Assembly: GCF_014235765.1 (NCBI RefSeq) | Contig: NZ_JACMYH010000004.1 | Span: 124,001 to 188,000, forward strand | Direction: 5' to 3' | Length of the DNA stretch: 64,000 bases | DNA from: Pseudomonas baltica | GTDB lineage: Bacteria > Pseudomonadota > Gammaproteobacteria > Pseudomonadales > Pseudomonadaceae | The notes under the pieces: generated by a model | Told to the model about the DNA's origin: nothing | Databases searched by the model: none | What the model saw: the letters and a program-made list of their open reading frames with translations, nothing else | In this document: positions 35,164-45,167 of the stretch, piece by piece | Position numbering within the stretch: the first letter of the stretch is position 1 | How the letters are laid out: each line of letters starts with the position of its first letter | Program-made: the position numbers and the translations under genes

Positions 35164-36246
35164 TCAGGACTTTTGCCGGCTCGTCAGGTGCTGATAGATG
35201 GAGCTGCGGCGGCGGCCCAGCAGTAAACGAACGCCGGGATGCCCCAGCCACTGTTCCAGTTGCCGCGGCTGCAGCGGCGTGTGCATGCGCCGCTCGACGT
35301 TGTCCTGAGCCTTTTCCCACCAGACGGGCGCGCAGGCCTGATCGAACTCGTTGGCATGGGGATAGCAGCCATACAGCACTTCGCGCACGAACTGCCGCTG
35401 ATGACCGGGCAGCAGCAGGGTCACTGCCTTGAACAGCAGGCGTTGCGCAGCGGGCGGACGCGGCAACTGGGCGGTGACCTGCCGGGTATCGTCCAGCGCA
35501 GCAGGATCGAGCGGCACGTTTTGGTGCTTGCGCAGCCACGCCATGACCTTGGCCCGGAACAGCTGCTTGCGGCTCCAGTAGTGGTGGATCAGGTCGGGGC
35601 ATTCACGCAGGGCGTAGTGCCGGTAGGCGGCGATGCCCAGGCAGAACTCCTCCAGGATGTACGCACCCTGCGCCCGCGGGTACAGGTCGTCCATCAGCTC
35701 GATCGAGCGCTCGAGCAGGCAGGCATCGTCGGCATGCAGGCCGATCACCCCGGAGTTGATCAGGGGCATCTGGTCATCGGCCAGGCCGCGCGCCTGCAGT
35801 TCTTCGCTCAATGCGCTGTACAGCACGCTTTCCCGGCAGTCGCCATAGCGGATACCGATTGCGTTGCACAGCAGGCTCCCCGGCGCGATACGCTCGAACA
35901 GCGCCAGCGGCGATTGATGGAAGAAGGTGTCGGTGTCGATCAGCAGAGCGACTTCGGATTCGCGCAGCACTTCGAGCAGCGCCATGTGCTTGATGCGGAA
36001 GTGGTAACCGTGCGGTTGCATCCACGCCTCACGGGTGGCCGCGTCGAAATTGCGCACGCGTACCGGCAGGTCGCCGTAGGGCGCGGGGTCGTCGGTGAAC
36101 ACCTGGATATCGATGCGGTGACCGGGCGTTTCCCGTAGACGCGCCAGGGCGCTGCAGATGCTGAAGACGGCTTCCCGGTGATAGGTGTCGGCACCGAACA
36201 CGAGGTAGACCAGTTGCGGGCGAGAAGAGCGGGTTTGAGTGACCAT
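35164..36246 (-). CDS. Glycosyltransferase-like (GT-A fold) protein, function unknown
   Basis: This 360-residue soluble protein starts with a nucleotide-sugar-transferase-like region (LVYLVFGADTYHREAVFSICSALARL, VQVFTDD-like IQVFTDDPAPYG). A metal-binding DxD-type motif is in ALLIDTDTFFHQSPLALFE, and the acceptor-like region is MPLINSGVIGLHADDACLLERSIELMDDLYP. This layout resembles family 8-like glycosyltransferases. The C-terminal third is Arg-rich and not recognised. No other cell-surface genes are adjacent. The fold call is moderate and no substrate can be named. Confidence 0.6.
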   Translation of the reverse strand: MVTQTRSSRPQLVYLVFGADTYHREAVFSICSALARLRETPGHRIDIQVFTDDPAPYGDLPVRVRNFDAATREAWMQPHGYHFRIKHMALLEVLRESEVALLIDTDTFFHQSPLALFERIAPGSLLCNAIGIRYGDCRESVLYSALSEELQARGLADDQMPLINSGVIGLHADDACLLERSIELMDDLYPRAQGAYILEEFCLGIAAYRHYALRECPDLIHHYWSRKQLFRAKVMAWLRKHQNVPLDPAALDDTRQVTAQLPRPPAAQRLLFKAVTLLLPGHQRQFVREVLYGCYPHANEFDQACAPVWWEKAQDNVERRMHTPLQPRQLEQWLGHPGVRLLLGRRRSSIYQHLTSRQKS

Positions 36247-36275
36247 GGACCTGATTTTGATGCTGATGAACGACG

Positions 36276-36305
36276 AAAAAAGGCCCCGGCAATGTGCCGA
36301 GGCCC
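36276..36305 (-). terminator. Rho-independent terminator after metF
   Basis: On the minus strand a stem GGCCTCGGCA / TGCCGGGGCC with loop CAT is followed by TTTTTT. It starts 20 bp after the metF stop. Confidence 0.9.
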
Positions 36306-36324
36306 TGTGGCCGCCTGAGAAGAC

Positions 36325-37170
36325 TCAGCTGCTGAGTTTCAGATTGTTCCATACGGCCAGGCTGGGTTCTGCCTGGTTAAGGGTATAGAAATGCAGGCCC
36401 GGTGCGCCGCCCTGCAACAAACGCTCACACATCTGCGTGATCACTTGCTCGCCGAACGTCTGGATGCTTTTCACGTCATCGCCGTAGGCTTCCAGCTGCT
36501 TGCGCACCCAGCGCGGGATTTCTGCGCCGCAGGCGTCGGAGAAACGCGCCAGCTTGCTGTAGTTGGTGATCGGCATGATGCCGGGCACGATCGGAATGTT
36601 CACGCCCAGCTTCTGCACGCGCTCGACGAAGTAGAAGTAGCTGTCGGCGTTGAAGAAGTACTGAGTGATTGCGCTGCTGGCGCCGGCATTGGCCTTGCGT
36701 GCGAAGTTGACCAGGTCATCTTCGAAGTTGCGCGCCTGCGGATGCATCTCCGGGTAGGCCGCCACTTCGATGTGGAAGTGGTCGCCGGTTTCGGCGCGAA
36801 TGAACTCGACCAGGTCGTTGGCATGGCGCAGCTCGCCGCTGGACATGCCCATGCCCGAAGGCAGGTCGCCGCGCAGGGCAACGATGCGCTTGATGCCGGC
36901 CGCTTTGTACTGGTCAAGCAGACCACGCAGGTCCTGCTTGCTGTCGCCCACGCACGACAGGTGCGGAGCGGCGGGAACATTGACTTCGTTTTCCAGCTGC
37001 AGAACGGTATTCAGCGTACGGTCGCGGGTCGAACCGCCGGCGCCGTAGGTGCAGGAAAAGAAATCGGGTTTGTAGGCAGCCAACTGGCGGGCAACGCCCA
37101 TCAGCTTTTCATGCCCGGCATCGGTCTTGGTCGGAAAGAACTCGAAGCTTAAGGGACGATCTTGAGACAT
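36325..37170 (-). CDS. metF: 5,10-methylenetetrahydrofolate reductase
   Basis: This 281-residue FAD-dependent TIM barrel has the signatures SFEFFPTKTDAGHEKL (catalytic Glu), FFSCTYGAGGSTRDRT, HLSCVGDSK, ALRGDLPSG, EVAAYPEMHPQA and ITQYFFNADSYFYFVE. It makes 5-methyl-THF for methionine synthesis. I take the ATG at 37170, giving MSQDRPLSFEFF. It lies 69 bp after ahcY on the same strand and so is probably under the same SAH riboswitch; together they serve the SAM cycle. Confidence 0.97.
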   Translation of the reverse strand: MSQDRPLSFEFFPTKTDAGHEKLMGVARQLAAYKPDFFSCTYGAGGSTRDRTLNTVLQLENEVNVPAAPHLSCVGDSKQDLRGLLDQYKAAGIKRIVALRGDLPSGMGMSSGELRHANDLVEFIRAETGDHFHIEVAAYPEMHPQARNFEDDLVNFARKANAGASSAITQYFFNADSYFYFVERVQKLGVNIPIVPGIMPITNYSKLARFSDACGAEIPRWVRKQLEAYGDDVKSIQTFGEQVITQMCERLLQGGAPGLHFYTLNQAEPSLAVWNNLKLSS

Positions 37171-37239
37171 GGCAGTTTCTCGGTAAACCCATCGAGCGGG
37201 CCAGGGTTGACTGGCCCGCCGTATCAACGGTGCAGAAGC

Positions 37240-38856
<1,617 letters not shown>

Positions 38857-38974
38857 AGTATTTCTGACGATCAGCGCCGGATCGATAATGGTATTCATAG
38901 GCAAAGCTCAATGGAGCCGGGCGCCGCGGTCTGCCATGATTCGAGCCACTTAGGTGAAGAACAGAGGAGCCAGC

Positions 38975-39370
38975 ATGAATTTTCATACGCGCAAATGGGT
39001 AAAGCCCGAAGACCTCAACCCCAACGGCACCTTGTTCGGTGGCAGCCTGCTGCGCTGGATCGACGAGGAAGCGGCCATCTACGCCATCGTCCAGTTGGGC
39101 AACCAGCGCGTGGTGACCAAGTACATCTCCGAGATCAACTTCGTCAGCGCTTCGCGCCAAGGCGACATCATCGAGTTGGGTATCACCGCCACCGAGTTCG
39201 GGCGGACCTCCATCACCCTGACGTGCGAAGTGCGCAACAAGATCACCCGCAAGAGCATCCTGACGGTGGACAAACTGGTGTTCGTCAACCTCGGCGAAGA
39301 TGGCCTGCCGGCACCCCACGGACGCAGCGAAATTCGCTACATCAAGGATCAGTTCGACACCGTCGGCTGA
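38975..39370 (+). CDS. Acyl-CoA thioesterase (hotdog fold, YciA-like)
   Basis: This 131-residue protein has one hotdog domain. LNPNGTLFGGSLLRWIDEEAAIYA contains the catalytic Asp on the central helix (WIDEEA), and RVVTKYISEINFVSASRQGDIIELG matches the YciA/BACH group. The ATG at 38975 has AGAGGAG upstream. It hydrolyses acyl-CoA in the cytoplasm. It is divergent from ahcY, with the riboswitch region between. Confidence 0.93.
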   Translation: MNFHTRKWVKPEDLNPNGTLFGGSLLRWIDEEAAIYAIVQLGNQRVVTKYISEINFVSASRQGDIIELGITATEFGRTSITLTCEVRNKITRKSILTVDKLVFVNLGEDGLPAPHGRSEIRYIKDQFDTVG

Positions 39371-39493
39371 GTTCACGGGGATGACCCCCGGTCAGGGCCG
39401 AAGCCGCGTATTGCCTGGCTTCTGGCCGACCGGTGGCGTTGCTGGCGGGCGAGTATTTCTGTACTGTACATAAAAACAGTATCGGGAAATTTC

Positions 39494-40714
39494 ATGCAAT
39501 TGATCGATAAGCTCAGCATCCTCGCCGACGCCGCCAAGTACGATGCCTCGTGCGCCAGCAGCGGTGCGCCCAAGCGCAGCTCGGAAGGCAAGGGCGGGCT
39601 GGGCTCGACCAATGGCATGGGCATCTGCCACAGCTACACGCCGGACGGCCGCTGTGTATCGCTGCTCAAGATCCTGTTGACCAACTTCTGCCTGTTCGAT
39701 TGCCAGTATTGCGTCAATCGCCGCTCCAGTGACGTGCCGCGGGCGCGCTTCACGCCCGAAGAAGTGGTGCGCCTGACGGTGGATTTCTATCGCCGCAACT
39801 GCATCAGCGGGCTGTTCCTGAGCTCCGGCATCATTCGCTCGGCCGACTACACCATGGAGCAGTTGATTCGCGTCGCACGCCTGTTGCGCGAGGAACATCA
39901 GTTTCGCGGTTACATCCACCTCAAGACCATCCCCGAAGCGGACCCGGCGCTGATCGCCGAAGCCGGTCGCTATGCCGATCGTTTGAGCGTCAACATCGAG
40001 CTGCCCACCGATGCCAGCCTGCAGACCCTGGCCCCGGAAAAAGACGTCGCTTCGATCAAGAAAGCCATGAGCACCATCTACACCGGTCAGCAGACCGTGC
40101 TCAACGAGCCGCGTGCGCCGCGTTTCACACCGGCCGGGCAGAGCACGCAGATGATCGTCGGTGCCGACCAGACCGATGACAGCACCATCCTGCACAGCGC
40201 CGAGTCGCTGTACGGCAACTTCGGCCTGAAGCGGGTCTACTATTCGGCGTTCAGCCCCATTCCCAACAGCCCAAAGAGCGTGCCGCTGGCAGCACCGCCG
40301 CTGATGCGCGAGCACCGCCTCTACCAGGCCGACTTCCTGTTGCGCAGCTATGGCTACAAGGCGGACGAATTGCTGTCCGGTCCGGGCGACCTGGCGCTGG
40401 ACATCGACCCGAAACTGGCCTGGGCCCTGGAAAACCGAAGCGTTTTCCCGTTGGACCTGAACCGTGCCGAACCGGCGCTGATCGCGCGCATACCTGGTAT
40501 TGGCCTGCGTACCACCAAGCGCCTGGTAGAGCTACGCCGGCAGCGACGGATTCGCTATGAAGACCTGACTCGCCTGCGCTGCGTGCTGGCCAAGGCCAAG
40601 CCGTTCTTCATCACCAGCGACTACCACCCACAGCAGGCCGAGATCTCCACCCTGTTGCTGCGCGACCAGCTGCGTGATCGCCCGCAACCCCAGCAGTTGG
40701 GGCTGTGGGGATGA
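39494..40714 (+). CDS. Radical SAM protein of the putative DNA modification/repair family (TIGR03916-like)
   Basis: This is a 406-residue protein. The [4Fe-4S]-SAM motif is C66-x3-C70-x2-C73 (NFCLFDCQYC). Before it lie a conserved N-terminal lead (LSILADAAKYDASCASSG) and the block GMGICHSYTPDGRCVSLLKILLTN. After the barrel a helix-hairpin-helix IPGIGLRTTKRLVELRRQRR (about 333-352) points to DNA binding. The next gene overlaps by 4 bp (ATGA), and the two are always paired in this family as I know it. No reaction has been assigned. Other radical SAM roles are not excluded, but the HhH makes nucleic acid the likely target. Confidence 0.9.
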   Translation: MQLIDKLSILADAAKYDASCASSGAPKRSSEGKGGLGSTNGMGICHSYTPDGRCVSLLKILLTNFCLFDCQYCVNRRSSDVPRARFTPEEVVRLTVDFYRRNCISGLFLSSGIIRSADYTMEQLIRVARLLREEHQFRGYIHLKTIPEADPALIAEAGRYADRLSVNIELPTDASLQTLAPEKDVASIKKAMSTIYTGQQTVLNEPRAPRFTPAGQSTQMIVGADQTDDSTILHSAESLYGNFGLKRVYYSAFSPIPNSPKSVPLAAPPLMREHRLYQADFLLRSYGYKADELLSGPGDLALDIDPKLAWALENRSVFPLDLNRAEPALIARIPGIGLRTTKRLVELRRQRRIRYEDLTRLRCVLAKAKPFFITSDYHPQQAEISTLLLRDQLRDRPQPQQLGLWG

Positions 40715-41538
40715 TATGCCTGGATTGCGACGACCTGTTCGCGACCTGGCGGCAGCAGGCGCGCTGGCTGCTCAGCCATCAGATCGATCCGAGTCATGTG
40801 GGCTGGAACACCGTGGCGGACCTGTTCGCCACGGACGAGCACTACCCGGCGGAAGTCGGGCCATTCCAGGCGCGCATTCCCCTAGCCCTCATCGAGCTTC
40901 TGGAAAGCGCAGCGCAGTACCGCGGCGAGCAACGCTGGAGCCTGTTGTACGAGGTGCTCTGGCGCGTCAGTCACGGCGATCGCACGGCCATGCTGGCGGG
41001 TGATCGCCTGGGCAGTGAACTGCACCGGCGCATCAAGCAGGTGCGACGCGAAAGCCACCATCTGCATGCCTTCCTGCGTTTCGTCGAGCTGCCGACGGCG
41101 GCCGAGGGGCCACCGGGCCCCGAGTACGTGGCCTGGCATGAACCGGCCCACGATATTCTGGCCATCGCCAGCGAGCATTTCATCGGCCGCATGGGGCGCA
41201 GTCGCTGGCTGATCGCAACGCCGCAGGACGGGGTCTATTACGACGGCGTGCAGTTGATCCACGAACGGCAGTGCCCGCTGGAATGGCAACAGCTGGCGCA
41301 GCAGGCGCACGACCCGCAAGGCGAGCTGTGGTTGACCTATTACAGCCACATCTTCAATCCTGCGCGCCTGAACCCCAAGGTCATGCAGGGCCACCTGCCC
41401 ACCCGCTTCTGGAAGAACCTGCCAGAAGGGGCGTTGATTCCTGGCCTGATCAGCGATGCGCGCACCGGCAAGCAGCGCGATGGCCAGGCCAGCGACATCG
41501 GCAAGCGCCAGGGCAAACGCATCGGCCGTTCGGTTTAG
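40711..41538 (+). CDS. DUF4130 family protein, partner of the radical SAM enzyme (TIGR03915-like)
   Basis: From the ATG at 40711 the product is 275 residues. It matches the DUF4130 style: an N-terminal FATWRQQARWLLSHQIDPSHVGWN, VRRESHHLHAFLRFVEL in the centre and a C-terminal EPAHDILAIASEHFIGRMGRSRWLIATPQDGVYYDG followed by HLPTRFWKNLPEGALIPGLI. The domain is also found fused to UdgX-type uracil-DNA-binding proteins, hinting at DNA repair; here no UdgX part is present. It is translationally coupled to the radical SAM gene, and both act presumably in one pathway. Function unknown. Confidence 0.88.
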   Translation: MICLDCDDLFATWRQQARWLLSHQIDPSHVGWNTVADLFATDEHYPAEVGPFQARIPLALIELLESAAQYRGEQRWSLLYEVLWRVSHGDRTAMLAGDRLGSELHRRIKQVRRESHHLHAFLRFVELPTAAEGPPGPEYVAWHEPAHDILAIASEHFIGRMGRSRWLIATPQDGVYYDGVQLIHERQCPLEWQQLAQQAHDPQGELWLTYYSHIFNPARLNPKVMQGHLPTRFWKNLPEGALIPGLISDARTGKQRDGQASDIGKRQGKRIGRSV

Positions 41539-41549
41539 CGCACAACTGG

Positions 41550-42293
41550 CTAGACCGATTGCAGGTGCACTTCGCCCAGTGCGCTGCCCAGTGGGCCGAA
41601 GCTGCGCTCGATCATTTCCCGACGGCCTGCGGCATCGACGATGACCACGGTGCTGGCCCGCGTCCCGTAGCTGGCTCCGGTAATGAATACGCTCGAGAGC
41701 AACCGCTCGGTGGCCAGGCCCACGCCGGTGTCGGGCAATGCATGCTCGGGCGCCTGGGCCGGGTCGGCCAGCATGTCCAGCAGCGCATGGGGCTGGCTGC
41801 CCAATGCTTCCAGCCCCTGACGGGCTTTCACCAGCTTGGGCCATGGCGTATCGAGCCCGGCATTGGACAACCCATAGGTGCCCGCCGACAGATAGTGCGG
41901 CGCGGCCGCGGCCGAGTGCAGGTAGCACAGGCGCTGGCCATCGCCGAGCAGCAGATTGAATCCGGCATATTCGTCCAGGCGGTCCATGACACGCTGCAGG
42001 TAATCGTCGATCGACTCCGTGCCGGTGAGAAACCCTGCGACCAGATCACCTCTGGAGCGTCGGGCGGGCGGCTGGCCAGGTCGGCGGATATTGGTCAGGG
42101 CGGCGATGCGTTGCTGCGGCCCGATGCCCAGCCAGGTACCGCCGGCTTCCAGATCCCGCCCGGCATGGACGCCGGGGTGTTCCCGCCACGCGGACAGGGG
42201 CGCCGTGGGCCGTGCATGGAATTCGTCACGGTTGCCCGCCAGCACCAGCGGGTGGGCATCACCGGGCTGCCAGGTGAAAACGATCAGGCACAT
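41550..42293 (-). CDS. NRDE family protein (TANGO2-like)
   Basis: This is a 247-residue protein beginning MCLIVFTWQPGDAHPLVLAGNRDEFHARPTAPLSAW, with the family NRDE motif and a Cys2 that may be an N-terminal nucleophile. GTWLGIGPQQRIAALTNIR and GLSNAGLDTPWPK are also typical. Human TANGO2 and bacterial HtpA-type relatives have been linked to haem handling and metabolism; the bacterial role is open. It is convergent with the DUF4130 gene. Confidence 0.92.
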   Translation of the reverse strand: MCLIVFTWQPGDAHPLVLAGNRDEFHARPTAPLSAWREHPGVHAGRDLEAGGTWLGIGPQQRIAALTNIRRPGQPPARRSRGDLVAGFLTGTESIDDYLQRVMDRLDEYAGFNLLLGDGQRLCYLHSAAAAPHYLSAGTYGLSNAGLDTPWPKLVKARQGLEALGSQPHALLDMLADPAQAPEHALPDTGVGLATERLLSSVFITGASYGTRASTVVIVDAAGRREMIERSFGPLGSALGEVHLQSV

Positions 42294-42414
42294 ACGTGGA
42301 AATCCTTGTAGTTTGGCTTCACTCTACCGATCCCCGGCGCGCCTATCCATCGCTGCAAGGTGGAGCGTGGGGCACCGGTTCCGGTACCATGCCGAACTGT
42401 TTACGGGGGCAACC

Positions 42415-43200
42415 ATGGAATTCGCGCTGTATCTACTGCTCGGTGCCTGCGCTGGCGTGCTGGCCGGCCTGTTCGGCGTGGGCGGCGGTATCATCATCGT
42501 GCCAGTGCTGGTGTTCAGCTTCACCTTGCAGGGCTTCGATGCCTCGGTACTGACGCACCTGGCGGTGGGCACCTCGCTGGCCACTATCGTGTTCACCTCG
42601 ATCAATGCCATTCGTGCCCACCACCGGATGAAAGCGGTGCAGTGGCCAGTGGTCGGCTGGATGACCCTGGGTATCGTGGTAGGCGCAGGCATCGGCGCGT
42701 TCACCGCGTCGCTGATCCAGGGCCCGCACCTGCAGAAAATCATCGGCGTGTTCGCCGTGCTGGTGTCCGTGCAGATGGCACTGGACTTCAAGCCCAAGGC
42801 CACCCGTCAGGTACCCGGCAAACTGGGTCTGGGCGTGGCCGGCACGGTGATCGGTTGGGCTTCGGCCATATTCGGTATCGGTGGCGGCTCGTTGACCGTG
42901 CCGTTCCTGACCTGGCGCAGCGTGTCCATGCAGCAGGCCGTCGCGACGTCCTCGGCGGTCGGCCTGCCGATCGCCCTGTTCAGCGCGACAAGTTTCATGG
43001 TGCTGGGCTGGCAAGAGCCGGGCCTGCCAGCGCATAGTTTCGGATTCGTCTACCTGCCGGCCTTGGCGGGCATCGCCATCACCAGCATGTTTTTCGCCAA
43101 ATACGGGGCACGCCTGGCGCACAAGTTATCGCCACGTGTGCTCAAACGCCTGTTCGCCGCGCTGCTGTTCAGCGTCGGCATGAGTTTTTTGCTTAGCTGA
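42415..43200 (+). CDS. TauE/SafE family anion permease
   Basis: From the ATG at 42415 the protein has 261 residues with about eight membrane helices. The first repeat starts LLGACAGVLAGLFGVGGGIIIVPVL and the second GVAGTVIGWASAIFGIGGGSLTVPFL, the duplicated motif of the family. Members export sulfite, sulfoacetate or other organic sulfur anions; the substrate is unknown. It is followed 9 bp later by lgt, a conserved arrangement in Pseudomonas as I recall. Confidence 0.92.
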   Translation: MEFALYLLLGACAGVLAGLFGVGGGIIIVPVLVFSFTLQGFDASVLTHLAVGTSLATIVFTSINAIRAHHRMKAVQWPVVGWMTLGIVVGAGIGAFTASLIQGPHLQKIIGVFAVLVSVQMALDFKPKATRQVPGKLGLGVAGTVIGWASAIFGIGGGSLTVPFLTWRSVSMQQAVATSSAVGLPIALFSATSFMVLGWQEPGLPAHSFGFVYLPALAGIAITSMFFAKYGARLAHKLSPRVLKRLFAALLFSVGMSFLLS

Positions 43201-43209
43201 GGAATCGCA

Positions 43210-44022
43210 ATGCTGCCTTACCCGCAGATCGACCCGGTGGCCCTGGCCATCGGACCGCTGAAAATCCACTGGTACGGCTTGATGTACCTGGTGGGCATTG
43301 GTGGCGCCTGGTTGCTGGCTTCGCGCCGGCTCAACGGTTTCGACCCGACCTGGACCAAGGAAAAGCTCTCGGACCTGGTGTTCTGGTGCGCAATGGGGGT
43401 GATCGTCGGCGGCCGCCTCGGCTACGTGCTGTTCTACGACCTGGAGCAATACATCGCCAACCCTACTTTGATATTCGAGGTGTGGAAGGGCGGCATGTCG
43501 TTCCATGGCGGGCTGCTGGGCGTGATGCTGGCCGCGTGGTGGTTCGGCAGGAAGAACGACAAATCGTTCTTCCAACTGATGGACTTCATCGCGCCGCTGG
43601 TGCCGATAGGGCTGGGCGCCGGGCGTATCGGCAACTTCATCAACGCCGAGCTGTGGGGCAAGGCCACCGACGTACCATGGGCGATGATCTTTCCGCCTTT
43701 CAGCGATCCGGCGCAGTTGCCCCGTCACCCCTCGCAGCTCTATCAGTTTGCCCTGGAAGGGGTCGCGCTGTTCATCATCCTCTGGCTGTTCTCGCGCAAA
43801 CCGCGGCCGACCATGGCGGTATCGGGCATGTTCGCGCTGTTCTACGGAATCTTCCGTTTCATCGTCGAATTCGTCCGGGTGCCCGATGCGCAGCTGGGCT
43901 ACCTGGCGTGGGGCTGGCTGACCATGGGACAAGTGCTGTGTCTGCCGATGATCCTGGGCGGCCTGGGGTTGATCTGGTGGGCCTATCACCGCGTGCCGGC
44001 AGCTCCGCGCCCGGCCGTTTGA
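43210..44022 (+). CDS. lgt: Prolipoprotein diacylglyceryl transferase
   Basis: This 270-residue inner-membrane enzyme has seven helices. The essential motifs are [11 protein letters not shown] at the start, [13 protein letters not shown] and the Lgt signature [24 protein letters not shown], with the H-x-SQLY element [13 protein letters not shown]. It transfers diacylglycerol from phosphatidylglycerol to the lipobox Cys, the first step of lipoprotein maturation. thyA follows 53 bp later, as in many gammaproteobacteria. Confidence 0.98.
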   Translation: MLPYPQIDPVALAIGPLKIHWYGLMYLVGIGGAWLLASRRLNGFDPTWTKEKLSDLVFWCAMGVIVGGRLGYVLFYDLEQYIANPTLIFEVWKGGMSFHGGLLGVMLAAWWFGRKNDKSFFQLMDFIAPLVPIGLGAGRIGNFINAELWGKATDVPWAMIFPPFSDPAQLPRHPSQLYQFALEGVALFIILWLFSRKPRPTMAVSGMFALFYGIFRFIVEFVRVPDAQLGYLAWGWLTMGQVLCLPMILGGLGLIWWAYHRVPAAPRPAV

Positions 44023-44075
44023 TTCTTTTTGCCTGGGCGTGACTGCGGTTGCGCCCTGAACGATGCAGGTAAGTC

Positions 44076-45047
44076 ATGAAGCAATATCTGGAACTGGTCG
44101 CCCACGTCATCAAGAACGGCACCTTGCAAAGCAACCGCACCGGCGTGCGCACCATCAGTTTCCCGGGTGCCATGCTGCGGTTCGATCTGCAGGAAGGCTT
44201 TCCAGCGATCACTACCCGGCGGCTGGCGTTCAAGTCGGCCATCGGCGAAATGGTCGGTTTTCTGCGCGGGGTCAACAATGCCGCCGAATTCCGCGCCCTT
44301 GGCTGCAAGGTCTGGGACCAGAACGCCAACGAGAACGCCCAATGGCTGGCCAACCCGTTCCGCCAGGGTGAAGACGACCTGGGCGAGATCTATGGCGTGC
44401 AGTGGCGCCAGTGGCCGGCCTACAAACGCATCGCCCTGAGCAACCCAGCGGCGATCGAACTGGCCACCAGCCAGGGATATCTGCAGATTGCCCAGGCCGA
44501 AGAAAACGGCGAAGGCTTTGTGGTGCTGTACAAGGCCATCGACCAGATTCGCCAATGCGTCGACACCATCATCAAGGACCCCGGCAGCCGGCGGATCCTG
44601 TTCCACGGCTGGAACTGCGCCCAGCTCGATGAAATGGCGCTGCCGCCTTGCCATTTGCTGTACCAGTTCCACCCCAACCCGGAAACCCGCGAGATCTCGT
44701 TGACGCTGTACATCCGCTCCAACGATCTGGGCCTGGGTACGCCGTTCAACCTCACCGAAGGCGCCGCGCTGCTGTCGCTGGTCGGGCGCCTGACGGGCTA
44801 CACGCCGCGCTGGTTCACCTACTTCATCGGCGACGCCCATGTGTACGAGAACCATCTGGACATGCTCAACGAGCAGATGAAACGCGAGCCGCTACCGGCC
44901 CCCAAGCTGGTGATCTCCGACCGCGTGCCCGAGTTCGCCAAGACTGGCGTGTACCAACCGGAGTGGCTGGAGCTGATCGAACCCAGCGACTTTACCTTGG
45001 AAGGGTACGAACACCACGCACCACTGACTGCACCGATGGCGGTGTGA
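44076..45047 (+). CDS. thyA: Thymidylate synthase
   Basis: This is a 323-residue ThyA. Catalytic Cys lies in [12 protein letters not shown], with the Arg-rich loop [13 protein letters not shown], folate site [11 protein letters not shown] and dUMP contacts [12 protein letters not shown]. It is about 60 residues longer than E. coli ThyA because of an insert around residues 125-180 ([21 protein letters not shown]), a form seen in Pseudomonas and some Gram-positive bacteria. It methylates dUMP using methylene-THF. It forms an operon with lgt. Confidence 0.97.
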   Translation: MKQYLELVAHVIKNGTLQSNRTGVRTISFPGAMLRFDLQEGFPAITTRRLAFKSAIGEMVGFLRGVNNAAEFRALGCKVWDQNANENAQWLANPFRQGEDDLGEIYGVQWRQWPAYKRIALSNPAAIELATSQGYLQIAQAEENGEGFVVLYKAIDQIRQCVDTIIKDPGSRRILFHGWNCAQLDEMALPPCHLLYQFHPNPETREISLTLYIRSNDLGLGTPFNLTEGAALLSLVGRLTGYTPRWFTYFIGDAHVYENHLDMLNEQMKREPLPAPKLVISDRVPEFAKTGVYQPEWLELIEPSDFTLEGYEHHAPLTAPMAV

Positions 45048-45167
45048 TCGGTCTCCACTGAAGGCGAGAACCCCCCTGGAATCGGTCTGGCGGCGGGCAA
45101 GACTTGGCTGCAGGAGGCGTGACGTACCGCAGCAATTTCGGCGTTCGCGACAAGTCAGGTCCCAACC

